Source: Arcobacter sp. FWKO B
Lineage (GTDB): Bacteria; Campylobacterota; Campylobacteria; Campylobacterales; Arcobacteraceae
Assembly (NCBI RefSeq): GCF_014844135.1
Contig: NZ_CP041403.1
Location: forward strand, 1,736,001-1,800,000
Length of the DNA: 64,000 nucleotides
Direction of reading: 5' to 3'
The notes under the pieces were generated by a model that saw only the letters and a list, made by a program, of their open reading frames with translations, ran no database searches and was not told the DNA's origin. Both the position numbers and the translations under genes were made by a program. Positions 33,405-40,641 of this stretch are shown here, piece by piece (the stretch's first letter is position 1; each line of letters starts with the position of its first letter).

Positions 33405-33896
33405 ATGTTGTCACAACAAATGATTGAGAAATTAAATGAACAAGTGAATTTGGAGATGTATTCATCTAATATTTATCTAGCAATGAGTGCATGGTGTTCA
33501 AGTAAGGGTTTACTTGGAAGTGCAAAGTTTTTAAAAGACCACTCAACAGAAGAGCTAAGTCATGCTTATAAGCTTTTTGATTATATAAATGAAACAGGGT
33601 CTTTGGCAAAAATTGGTCAAATAGATGCACCTATGAGTGATTTTTCAGATATAAAAGATGTGTTTCACAAAACTTATGAACATGAATTGAAAGTGTCAAA
33701 ATCTATTTTTGAGCTAGTTGATGCAGCATTAAATGAAAAAGATTACGCAACTTTTAATTTCTTGCAATGGTATGTAACAGAACAACATGAAGAAGAAAAA
33801 CTTTTCAAAGATATTATTGATAAGATAGATATTATCGGTACTGATGGAAGAGGGTTGTTTATGATAGATAGAGAAATTGGGAATTTGATTAAGTAA
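33405..33896 (+). CDS. ftnA: Non-haem ferritin, copy B
   Basis: A 163-residue ferritin almost identical to copy A, with about ten substitutions (for example SLAKIGQIDAPMSDFSD in the middle) and all ferroxidase residues kept. AAGGAG precedes the ATG. The two subunits could form mixed 24-mers. It leads the second copy of the storage and flavodoxin run. Confidence 0.96.
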   Translation: MLSQQMIEKLNEQVNLEMYSSNIYLAMSAWCSSKGLLGSAKFLKDHSTEELSHAYKLFDYINETGSLAKIGQIDAPMSDFSDIKDVFHKTYEHELKVSKSIFELVDAALNEKDYATFNFLQWYVTEQHEEEKLFKDIIDKIDIIGTDGRGLFMIDREIGNLIK

Positions 33897-33921
33897 TTAT
33901 ACTAAATAAAAAGGGGTTAAT

Positions 33922-34674
33922 ATGTCAGCTTTAGGTTTTATAAAAGATATTGAGTATTTGGCTAATTTTGATAAATTTATTGATAGTAAATCACAAAGAA
34001 GGTTGTTCTTGGAGTTGTATAATACTCAAGTTGATAAGAAATTGAGATTTTCAAAAAGTGAAATCTGCGTACTTAGTAAAATGCCTTTAAAAGATATATT
34101 TGTATCAAAAATATGTACAATGCTTGGTGTCGTATCTGTTCCTTATAGTACAAAAAAAGGTGTCTTGGTACAAAATCTAAAGTTTGATGTAAATGTTAAT
34201 TCCTTTTTAAATAATATCAAAATCCCAAATATATATAGAAAAAATACTATTGATTTTCAAAATGCTTTAAAACTTATTATGTTAATAGGTGGGAAAATGC
34301 TTGATTTTAGACTTGATGCTAGTGATGCTTTTAGACAATTTATATTGAATAAACTTTTGAAAGATCAAAAAAATAGATATATAGAACATACCAACAACTC
34401 TATAAGTATAATACCTACACAAGATGAGCCTTTGATGATTTATCCTTTTTGGGAAATGGTTGGCAAATCTGAGCCTTTGATAGGTGAACATATAAAAAGG
34501 GCGGTGGAGTGTATAAAAAAGAGTGATTTCAAACAAGTTTATCTTGTCTATCCAAAAAATGAGAATTTTGAAAAACATATAGAAGTAAAAATAAGAGAAT
34601 TTGAAAATAATCTCTCCTGTAGTGGGTATGTGGTAAAAGTTATACCTTACTCATTACGATCGATTTTGAGATAA
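33922..34674 (+). CDS. Unknown protein between ferritin and flavodoxin, copy B
   Basis: A 250-residue paralogue of the protein at 23007, of unrecognised family. It keeps the start MSALGFIKDIEYL, FRLDASDAFRQFILNKLLKDQ, the TQDEPLMIYPFWEM block and the end SLRSILR, and has a six-residue deletion near residue 97-103 where copy A reads CFSLKIYNK. No signal peptide or membrane helix. It lies 25 bp after ferritin and 15 bp before flavodoxin. Confidence 0.82.
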   Translation: MSALGFIKDIEYLANFDKFIDSKSQRRLFLELYNTQVDKKLRFSKSEICVLSKMPLKDIFVSKICTMLGVVSVPYSTKKGVLVQNLKFDVNVNSFLNNIKIPNIYRKNTIDFQNALKLIMLIGGKMLDFRLDASDAFRQFILNKLLKDQKNRYIEHTNNSISIIPTQDEPLMIYPFWEMVGKSEPLIGEHIKRAVECIKKSDFKQVYLVYPKNENFEKHIEVKIREFENNLSCSGYVVKVIPYSLRSILR

Positions 34675-34689
34675 AAAAGAGGAGAAAAA

Positions 34690-35181
34690 ATGATACCTGT
34701 GTTTTTTACAAGTAGTACAGGAAACAGCGAAACAGCTGCAAAAAAAATTGCAAAAGAGTTAGGTGATGCACAAATATTTGATTTGGCAAAAGTTGGTGTG
34801 GATGCGATAAAAAACCATGATAAACTTATTATTGGTACATCTACATGGGGTGAGGGTGAGTTGCAAGATGACTTTGAAGAGCTTTGGGATAAGTTTGCTG
34901 ATATAGATTTTAGTGGTAAAACAGTAGCACTTTTTGGTCTTGGTGATCAAGATGGATATTCTTATAATTACTGCGATGCTATGGGACTTATTTATAACCA
35001 AGTAGTACAAAATGGTGGTACTGTGGTTGGAAGTTATTTTGACGGGGATTATGAATTTGAAGAATCAGTTGCTTACAAAAATGGCAGATTTGTAGGACTT
35101 CCTTTAGATGAGGATAATCAAAGTGATTTGACTGATAGTCGTATCAAGTCTTGGTGCGGGGAAATTAAAGAGAGTTTCTAA
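34690..35181 (+). CDS. Flavodoxin, copy B
   Basis: A 163-residue flavodoxin with the FMN loops FFTSSTGNSETAAKK, GTSTWGEGELQDDF and GLGDQDGYSYNYC all identical to copy A; changes sit mainly at residues 23-45. It is expected to carry electrons in place of ferredoxin under iron limitation. AGAGGAG precedes the start. Confidence 0.95.
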   Translation: MIPVFFTSSTGNSETAAKKIAKELGDAQIFDLAKVGVDAIKNHDKLIIGTSTWGEGELQDDFEELWDKFADIDFSGKTVALFGLGDQDGYSYNYCDAMGLIYNQVVQNGGTVVGSYFDGDYEFEESVAYKNGRFVGLPLDEDNQSDLTDSRIKSWCGEIKESF

Positions 35182-35255
35182 AGTACTAAGCTACTTAGGT
35201 ACTGAGAAAAAACTAAGTAGCTCAGTACCTCAGAACCTCAGTACCTTCTTAAAGA
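35182..35255. repeat. Spacer hairpin repeat, GTACCTCAG family, copy B
   Basis: The same spacer position as 24283-24345, with the words AGTACCTCAGAACCTCAG and TACTTAGGTACTGAG arranged as a longer fold-back. The differences between copies A and B look like slippage or shuffling of the repeat words. Confidence 0.6.
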
Positions 35256-35267
35256 ATGGAGTGAAAG

Positions 35268-35399
35268 ATGTATAAAATGAAAAAAAGAGAACAAGCAATA
35301 GAGTATATGATACTTATAATGATGGCAATAAGTGTATTGATAGTTACATATTTGTTGATGGAATTTGTATTATTGTTTAATGAAACATATTTTTTTTGA
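35268..35399 (+). CDS. 43-aa single-pass membrane peptide, copy B
   Basis: The paralogue of the peptide at 24362: start MYKMKKREQAIEY, then a membrane helix (MILIMMAISVLIVTYLL) and a short acidic to aromatic end. About half the residues differ from copy A but the reading frame, the ribosome binding site GGAGTG and the EYMILIMMAI core are kept. Function unknown. Confidence 0.7.
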   Translation: MYKMKKREQAIEYMILIMMAISVLIVTYLLMEFVLLFNETYFF

Positions 35400-35408
35400 A
35401 ATTTAGTT

Positions 35409-35484
35409 GATATCAATTATCATTTTAAGTAGAACTAAAGGAAAAAATTGTTAATATTCCGTTAATATATTGATATTAATTATC
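35409..35484. promoter_or_regulatory. Paired Fur-box-like sites before exbB B
   Basis: GATATCAATTATC at 35409-35421 and GATATTAATTATC at 35472-35484. They match the placement and spacing of the pair before exbB A but with different bases at the centre, suggesting a different affinity. Confidence 0.68.
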
Positions 35485-35502
35485 ACTAAAGAAAGGTTAG
35501 AG

Positions 35503-35925
35503 ATGGAATTTTTGAAAGATTATGTGGAATATGCTGTTTTGGCTGTATTGCTTATTATGAGTTTTGTGGCGGTCAGTATTACTATAGAGCGATATTTTTT
35601 CTATAGAAAAGTAAATCTTAAACAGTACAAAACAAAGAATGAAGTTGAAATAGGACTTACAAACAACCTATCAGCTCTTTCTATCATAGGCTCAAATGCT
35701 CCTTATATAGGGCTTCTTGGGACTGTTGCAGGGATTATGATAGTTTTTTATGATATGGGTATGCAATCAAGTATTGACCCAAATGTGATAGTAATAGGAC
35801 TTTCAATGGCATTGAAAGTCACAGCAGTTGGGCTTCTTGTGGCAATACCTACGACTATGATTTATAATATGTATTTAAGAAAAGCTGACACACTTATAGG
35901 AAAATGGGAAGATGAGATCGCTTAA
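35503..35925 (+). CDS. exbB: ExbB proton-channel subunit, copy B
   Basis: A 140-residue ExbB, close to copy A (MEFLKDYVEYAVLAVLLIMSF; NAPYIGLLGTVAGIMIVFYDMG). ATG 35503 aligns with copy A; the upstream ATG at 35470 lies in the Fur-box region. Its stop overlaps exbD B by 14 bp as in copy A. Confidence 0.95.
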   Translation: MEFLKDYVEYAVLAVLLIMSFVAVSITIERYFFYRKVNLKQYKTKNEVEIGLTNNLSALSIIGSNAPYIGLLGTVAGIMIVFYDMGMQSSIDPNVIVIGLSMALKVTAVGLLVAIPTTMIYNMYLRKADTLIGKWEDEIA

Positions 35926-36289
35926 AAAAACAGAAGGGATGAATGTTATCCCATTTATTGATGTATTACTTGTACTTCTTGCTATAGTATTTGTAATATC
36001 AAATTTTATAGCTCTAGGTAAAATAGAGATAAATTTGCCCCAAGCATCAAATATCGAGCAGATTGAAGAGATAAAGCATAATATAGTGGTTTCAGAAGAC
36101 AGAAAATATTATATAAATGATAAAGAAGTATGTAAAAGAAAATTAGAAGAAGCTATAAAAACATTTACAAAAGATGACACAGTAACAATAAGTTCTGATA
36201 AACATTCATTATATGAAGATTTTATTTTTGTGATAGATTTATTGAAACAATACAATGTGGATAAAGTATCAATGGTGGTGAAAAAATGA
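35912..36289 (+). CDS. exbD: ExbD, copy B
   Basis: A 125-residue ExbD. The first 48 residues, including the essential aspartate in IPFIDVLL, are identical to copy A and the DNA there is nearly so; the middle (YYINDKEVCKRKLEEAIKTF) differs and includes a cysteine absent from copy A; the last 30 residues match again. It overlaps hemP B by 4 bp. Confidence 0.95.
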   Translation: MRSLKKTEGMNVIPFIDVLLVLLAIVFVISNFIALGKIEINLPQASNIEQIEEIKHNIVVSEDRKYYINDKEVCKRKLEEAIKTFTKDDTVTISSDKHSLYEDFIFVIDLLKQYNVDKVSMVVKK

Positions 36290-36429
36290 CAAAGAAAATG
36301 GATAATTTTATAAGAATCATAGATTCAAACTCTTTATTTAAAGGTAGCAATGTAGTAGAAGTGGTACACAAAGGTACAATTTATGTAATGAGAATTACTA
36401 AAGATGGGAAGTTGATACTGACTAAGTAG
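36286..36429 (+). CDS. hemP: HemP haemin uptake protein, copy B
   Basis: A 47-residue HemP with the same protein sequence as copy A. The first 100 or so bases are identical to copy A at DNA level. It ends the block that is duplicated; sequence downstream differs entirely between copies. Confidence 0.9.
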   Translation: MTKKMDNFIRIIDSNSLFKGSNVVEVVHKGTIYVMRITKDGKLILTK

Positions 36430-36434
36430 TTTTT

Positions 36435-36462
36435 AGTGGTTAGTGGTTAGTGGTTAGTGGTT
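36435..36462. repeat. Tandem repeat, four copies of a 7-bp unit
   Basis: Four perfect copies of AGTGGTT fill the spacer just after hemP B, followed by GGTGGTAGGTGGTAG and CACGATTCACGATTCAC words before the tonB ribosome binding site AAGGAG. The equivalent place after hemP A holds different repeats. Confidence 0.85.
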
Positions 36463-36543
36463 AGTTTGTAGGTGGTAGGTGGTAGTCTTGATTTCTTCTT
36501 ATCTACTCACGATTCACGATTCACAAAATAAGGAGAAAAAGAG

Positions 36544-37221
36544 ATGGCAACAAAAAGATTGACTCAAAAGAGTTATTTGGTATCATTTTTGATACATAGT
36601 GTAGTATTTTTTGGATATTTATGGTTTATAAATACAAAAACAGATATACACAAAGCTAGTGAAAATGTAAGCTTTGAGATAAGTTTGAGTCAGTTTGTTG
36701 AGCCTAGTCCACCTGCTCCTGTAGTACAAGAAATCATACCTCCAAAACCTATAGAACAACCAAAACCAATAAAGCAAGAGGTTGTAATACCAGTTAAACC
36801 AATAGTAAAAGAAAAGCCCATAGTTCCCATAGAGCCAGTACAAGAGGCAGTTCAAGAACCAGCTAAAGAAGTGGCAGTTGAAGAAACAAAATCTATAGTT
36901 ATGCCACAGCCAGCTTTGTCAAATGAGCAAATAAGCCAAGCTTTTGTACAAACCAATTTTACTATTATCCGTGATATGGTACTAAAAAATCTCATATATC
37001 CAAATATGGCAAAAAGAATGGGGCATACAGGTGTAGTTGAGATGACTTTAGTGATAGATACAAATGGAAAACTTTTGAAATATTTTATCTCAAAAAGCTC
37101 AGACTCAAAACTACTAGATAAAGCAGCAATAGATTCTGTTGAAAAAGTAGCATATGTAGAGTTTCCAAAACCAGAGGTTCAATCTACTATTATTCTTCCT
37201 GTTAGTTTTAGATTGAATTAA
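36544..37221 (+). CDS. tonB: TonB energy transducer
   Basis: A 225-residue TonB. An N-terminal membrane anchor (about 12-29) is followed by a Pro/Lys/Glu-rich spacer (for example PPKPIEQPKPIKQEV) and the C-terminal receptor-binding domain YPNMAKRMGHTGVVEMTLVI and SSDSKLLDKAAIDSV. It completes the TonB-ExbB-ExbD complex that powers the receptors. It stands between hemP B and the intact receptor, and there is no second tonB in block A. Confidence 0.95.
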   Translation: MATKRLTQKSYLVSFLIHSVVFFGYLWFINTKTDIHKASENVSFEISLSQFVEPSPPAPVVQEIIPPKPIEQPKPIKQEVVIPVKPIVKEKPIVPIEPVQEAVQEPAKEVAVEETKSIVMPQPALSNEQISQAFVQTNFTIIRDMVLKNLIYPNMAKRMGHTGVVEMTLVIDTNGKLLKYFISKSSDSKLLDKAAIDSVEKVAYVEFPKPEVQSTIILPVSFRLN

Positions 37222-37235
37222 GAGTATATTTAAGA

Positions 37236-37306
37236 ACTGTCATTTCGTGCCTGACACGGAATCTAAAATATCAATAAATACTATACTACAAAACAAGTCC
37301 ACAATG
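37236..37306. repeat. Degenerate inverted repeat, TGTCATT...AATGACA
   Basis: TGTCATTTCGTGCCTGACAC with GGAATCT next to it, and AATGACA about 60 bp later, form a partly decayed palindromic element of a kind widespread in bacterial intergenic DNA. It lies between tonB and the receptor promoter. Only one copy in the window. Confidence 0.5.
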
Positions 37307-37345
37307 ACAAACATTGGTATTTACAGATTCCTTAATAAAAACTAA

Positions 37346-37465
37346 TTGAAAATCAATATCAATATTAAGCCACATTTAAGCAATATTTCTATATTATTTC
37401 AATAATTATTATCAAATAACTTAATAGCCAGCAAATTCTAACAATCTTTCAGATAGTAGCCAGCC
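37346..37465 (+). promoter_or_regulatory. Control region and leader of second TonB receptor
   Basis: Fur-type runs TTGAAAATCAATATCAATA (from 37346) and TCAATAATTATTATCAAAT (37399-37417) are followed by TAGCCAGC at 37425-37432 and TAGCCAGCC at 37457-37465, 32 bp apart. This repeats the order and wording found before the first receptor at 26880-27013, while the rest of the leader differs. Confidence 0.68.
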
Positions 37466-37486
37466 AACAGTATAAAAAGGAATGTT

Positions 37487-39553
37487 ATGAATGTTAAAAA
37501 GATAGTTGGTTTAAGTTTGGTGGCATCTGTATTCTTATATGCAAATGATGTTTATAAGCTTGATGAAGTGGTCACAATAGGTACGAAAACGGCAAGTTCT
37601 GTGTCTGATTTGCCTATGCAAGTGGCTGTAATAGGTGCTGAAGATATACAAAATAGTGGTGCTTCAAATGTGGGTGAGATACTAAACAGTGAGGGAAGTA
37701 TATATCTTCAAACATCAGGAAGCAATGGTGCTACTATGAGTATCAGAGGTATGGCTCATGGTGATACGCTTTATTTGATAGATGGCAAAAGGGTGACTGG
37801 GGAGTTTAGTAAGACTTATGAGCTTGATAGGATTCCTGCATCTATGATAGAACGCATTGAGATAGTCAAGGGTAGTTCATCTTTGCTTTATGGTAGTGAT
37901 GCTATGGGTGGGGTTATCAATATAATCACAAAAAAACCTCAAGAGAGTTTTGGCGGTGATGTGACACTCACTCATGGCAAAAATAAAAACGGTGCAGATT
38001 TGTTTGTATATGGTTCAAAAGACAAAACCTCTTATAGACTTTATTCAAGTTATCTCAAAAGGGATGCTTTTAGGAAGAAGCAAAATACTGATGTGAAAGT
38101 TATGCAAGCAGGTGCAGAAACATCACCATCGGCACTAATAGGTGGTGGCAACTGGGCAACACTAAGAACAAATTTATCCGACTCATATCAAGTAAATCAA
38201 GACTATCAAGATGAACTAAAACTTAAAAGTATAGGTGGTGGTATAACTCATCTAGTAAATGATTATTTCAAGATAGATTTTGATATGAGTTACCTAAAAG
38301 AGGATAAAAAAAGCGAATATATAAGCAATAGCTATGCAAGTAATTATATTCAAGGTGGCAATAAAATAATGACAAGATATATGCCAGCTGAGCAAACTGA
38401 TGATAACAAAAGAATCACTCTTGGTTCAGGGCTTACTTGGAATCCAAATGACAATCTAGAGCTTAGATACAATATATCTTATTCAAAATACGAAAAAGAT
38501 AGGAAAGTATATACACCACTATGGGCTGAGCTTGGATATACCTCAAAAGAAGCATCATTATCAGGGCTTAACCTTTCAACAATCAAACACATAAACAATG
38601 ACTTTTTAGCAACTTATTCTATAGATGAAAACAACAGAGTTTTAACGGGGCTAGATTATAGAATAACAGATGTGAAATCAACTGCTTATAATGTAGATGA
38701 TAGAAAATACAAAGCTATTTTCGCTCAACACGAATATAGACCACTAGAAAAACTCAATCTAGTGTATGGTGCAAGATATGACAAAGATACTATAGGCGAT
38801 GGTGAGACATCGTTTAGCTTGGGTGGTACTTATGATATAGCCTCAAATTCAAAACTAAAGGCAAATTATTCACAAGGATTTAGAACTCCTGATGATAGAG
38901 AGCTTTATGTGGATCAAACCAATCCAAATGGTCGAAAAATGCTAGGAGCTACCGTAATAGATACAACAGCAGGAAAGACAACCACTTGGGATTTGAAACC
39001 AGAAACAAGTGAAACAGTAGAGCTTGGATTTATCACAAAAGGGGATATTTGGAGCTTTGATGTAACTGCTTTTAAAACTGATATAAAAGATAGAATTTCA
39101 CAAATGACAAAAGGTGTAGGAGCAACTCAATATCAAACATTTGAAAATGTATCAAAAAGTGAGATAAAAGGGTATGAAAGTAGTTTTGCGGTAAGTCCTA
39201 GAGATGATTTTATGGCAAAAGTAACTTATAGTGATATTGACGCAAAAAACAAAACAGACAACAAAAAAATAACAGGAACACCAGAAAATCTAGCTAGTTT
39301 GACACTTAGCTATTTCCCTAGAGGAGATATTGAACTAAGAAGTATCACAAAATATGTGGGTAAACAAACAAATAGCGATGATGAAAAAATAGGTGGTTTT
39401 AGTCTTACAAATGTGAAGGTGGTATATTCAAATGCTTTCAAAAATACAGACCTTTTTGCAGGGGTTGATAATGTGTTTGGCAAAACTATACCAGATGATT
39501 TGGGTGCTATAGAAAAATCAAACTATTATGTGGGGATGAAGTATAAATTTTAA
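37487..39553 (+). CDS. TonB-dependent outer-membrane receptor, intact
   Basis: A 688-residue receptor. Signal peptide at about 1-19, TonB box LDEVVTIGTK, plug domain with MSIRGMAHGDTLYLIDGKR and GSSSLLYGSDAMGGVINIITKK, and a 22-strand-type barrel ending in MKYKF with terminal Phe. Its position after tonB and Fur-type sites points to iron-complex or haem uptake; no FRAP/NPNL haem motif is evident, so the substrate is open. The stop is directly followed by an 8-bp tandem repeat. Confidence 0.95.
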   Translation: MNVKKIVGLSLVASVFLYANDVYKLDEVVTIGTKTASSVSDLPMQVAVIGAEDIQNSGASNVGEILNSEGSIYLQTSGSNGATMSIRGMAHGDTLYLIDGKRVTGEFSKTYELDRIPASMIERIEIVKGSSSLLYGSDAMGGVINIITKKPQESFGGDVTLTHGKNKNGADLFVYGSKDKTSYRLYSSYLKRDAFRKKQNTDVKVMQAGAETSPSALIGGGNWATLRTNLSDSYQVNQDYQDELKLKSIGGGITHLVNDYFKIDFDMSYLKEDKKSEYISNSYASNYIQGGNKIMTRYMPAEQTDDNKRITLGSGLTWNPNDNLELRYNISYSKYEKDRKVYTPLWAELGYTSKEASLSGLNLSTIKHINNDFLATYSIDENNRVLTGLDYRITDVKSTAYNVDDRKYKAIFAQHEYRPLEKLNLVYGARYDKDTIGDGETSFSLGGTYDIASNSKLKANYSQGFRTPDDRELYVDQTNPNGRKMLGATVIDTTAGKTTTWDLKPETSETVELGFITKGDIWSFDVTAFKTDIKDRISQMTKGVGATQYQTFENVSKSEIKGYESSFAVSPRDDFMAKVTYSDIDAKNKTDNKKITGTPENLASLTLSYFPRGDIELRSITKYVGKQTNSDDEKIGGFSLTNVKVVYSNAFKNTDLFAGVDNVFGKTIPDDLGAIEKSNYYVGMKYKF

Positions 39554-39560
39554 GAAATTG

Positions 39561-39640
39561 AGAGACTGAGAGACTGAGAGACTGAGAGACTGAGAGACTG
39601 AGAGACTGAGAGACTGAGAGACTGAGAGACTGAGAGATGG
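39561..39640. repeat. Tandem repeat, nine copies of AGAGACTG plus one degenerate
   Basis: Nine perfect copies of the 8-bp unit AGAGACTG run from 39561 to 39632, followed by AGAGATGG. The tract is 7 bp after the receptor stop and about 67 bp before the start of the Spy-like gene. An 8-bp unit cannot be read in one frame; such tracts change length by slippage. Confidence 0.95.
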
Positions 39641-39706
39641 AAATAACTTTCTTGCTTAGTACCTCAGAACTCAGTACCTCAGTATCTATAAAAAAAAAGG
39701 ATAAAA

Positions 39707-40138
39707 ATGAAGAAAATAATATTAAGTACAATATGTGCGATGTGTTTGGGTATAGGTGCTATGGCAAGTGATGGTAAAAAATCTGGTGAGGCAAAGACAC
39801 CTATGATAAATGATTTGATAAAAATCCAAATCCCAAATGTTTATCTAAAAAGTGGTCAGCTTGATGTGACACCAGAACAAACAGTACAAATCCAAGAGGT
39901 AGTAAGACCTCTTATGCATGATGTTTATCAAGCTAAAATGAACGAAGCTTATGGGCTAGAAAAAAGAGTACAAAGAGCTATAATGCAAGGTAAATCAAAA
40001 GAAGATGTGAAAGATATGCTTGATACCATAGCGAAATTAAAAAGAGAAGCAATAGATACAAAGCTAGAAGTTATCAGTCATTTTCACAAAATCCTAACCC
40101 CAGAGCAATGGGAAACTTTTGTAAAATTGGCTAAATAA
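39707..40138 (+). CDS. Exported Spy/CpxP-like helical protein
   Basis: A 143-residue protein with a signal peptide (MKKIILSTICAMCLGIGAMA) and a helical mature part with LTP-type motifs: DVTPEQTVQIQEVVRPLM and HKILTPEQWETFVKLAK, as in the LTxxQ family of Spy, CpxP and metal-resistance sensors. It may bind metals or act as a periplasmic chaperone. It is followed 2 bp later by the damaged ABC ATPase gene. Confidence 0.8.
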   Translation: MKKIILSTICAMCLGIGAMASDGKKSGEAKTPMINDLIKIQIPNVYLKSGQLDVTPEQTVQIQEVVRPLMHDVYQAKMNEAYGLEKRVQRAIMQGKSKEDVKDMLDTIAKLKREAIDTKLEVISHFHKILTPEQWETFVKLAK

Positions 40139-40140
40139 AT

Positions 40141-40641
40141 GCAAACCCAAATCATCCAAATCCAAAATCTAACCCATTATTATGGTAAGAAAAAAATATA
40201 CGAAAACCTAAACTTATCCATCAAAGAGGGGAGTGTTTTTATGATAGATGGAATTGTACTGTTTTTTATGATTTGGTTGATTTGATGGGGCTTGATTATT
40301 CTCAAAAACTCTCTACCTTATCCTTTGGACAAAAGTCCCAAGTAGTTCTTGGGGCTATTTTTGCTCAAGATGCCAAGCTTCTTATACTAGATGACTATTC
40401 TATGGGGCTTGATGCTGGGTATAGAAGACTTTTTATTGATTATCTCAAAGACTACATAAAAAACAGACAAAAAACAGTACTTATCACTTCACATACTATG
40501 AATGACCTTGATGGGCTAATAGATGAGTTTGTCATAGTCCAAAAAGGGGGAATCATCCACAAAGATACAATGTCAAATTTCAACGCTGATAAATCAACTA
40601 CTTTTGAGGATAAATTTTTAGACTTTGTGGGGAAATATTAA
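40141..40641 (+). pseudogene. ABC transporter ATPase, internally deleted
   Basis: The gene starts at ATG 40141 as a normal ABC ATPase (QIQNLTHYYGKKKIYENLNL, then IKEGSVF), but where the Walker A loop should follow, the frame runs into MIDGIVLFFMIWLI and a stop at about 40260. In another frame the sequence resumes as a later part of the domain (VFYDLVDLMGLDYSQKL), with signature LSFGQKSQV, Walker B KLLILDDYS, D-loop GLD and switch TSH. So about 100 residues, including Walker A, and the frame were lost. The ORF from 40273 alone cannot bind ATP in the normal way. Confidence 0.85.

Noticed and set aside
39561-39640. Possible CRISPR array
   Set aside because: The units are 8 bp and directly adjacent with no spacers; it is a simple tandem repeat. 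No cas genes are in the window.
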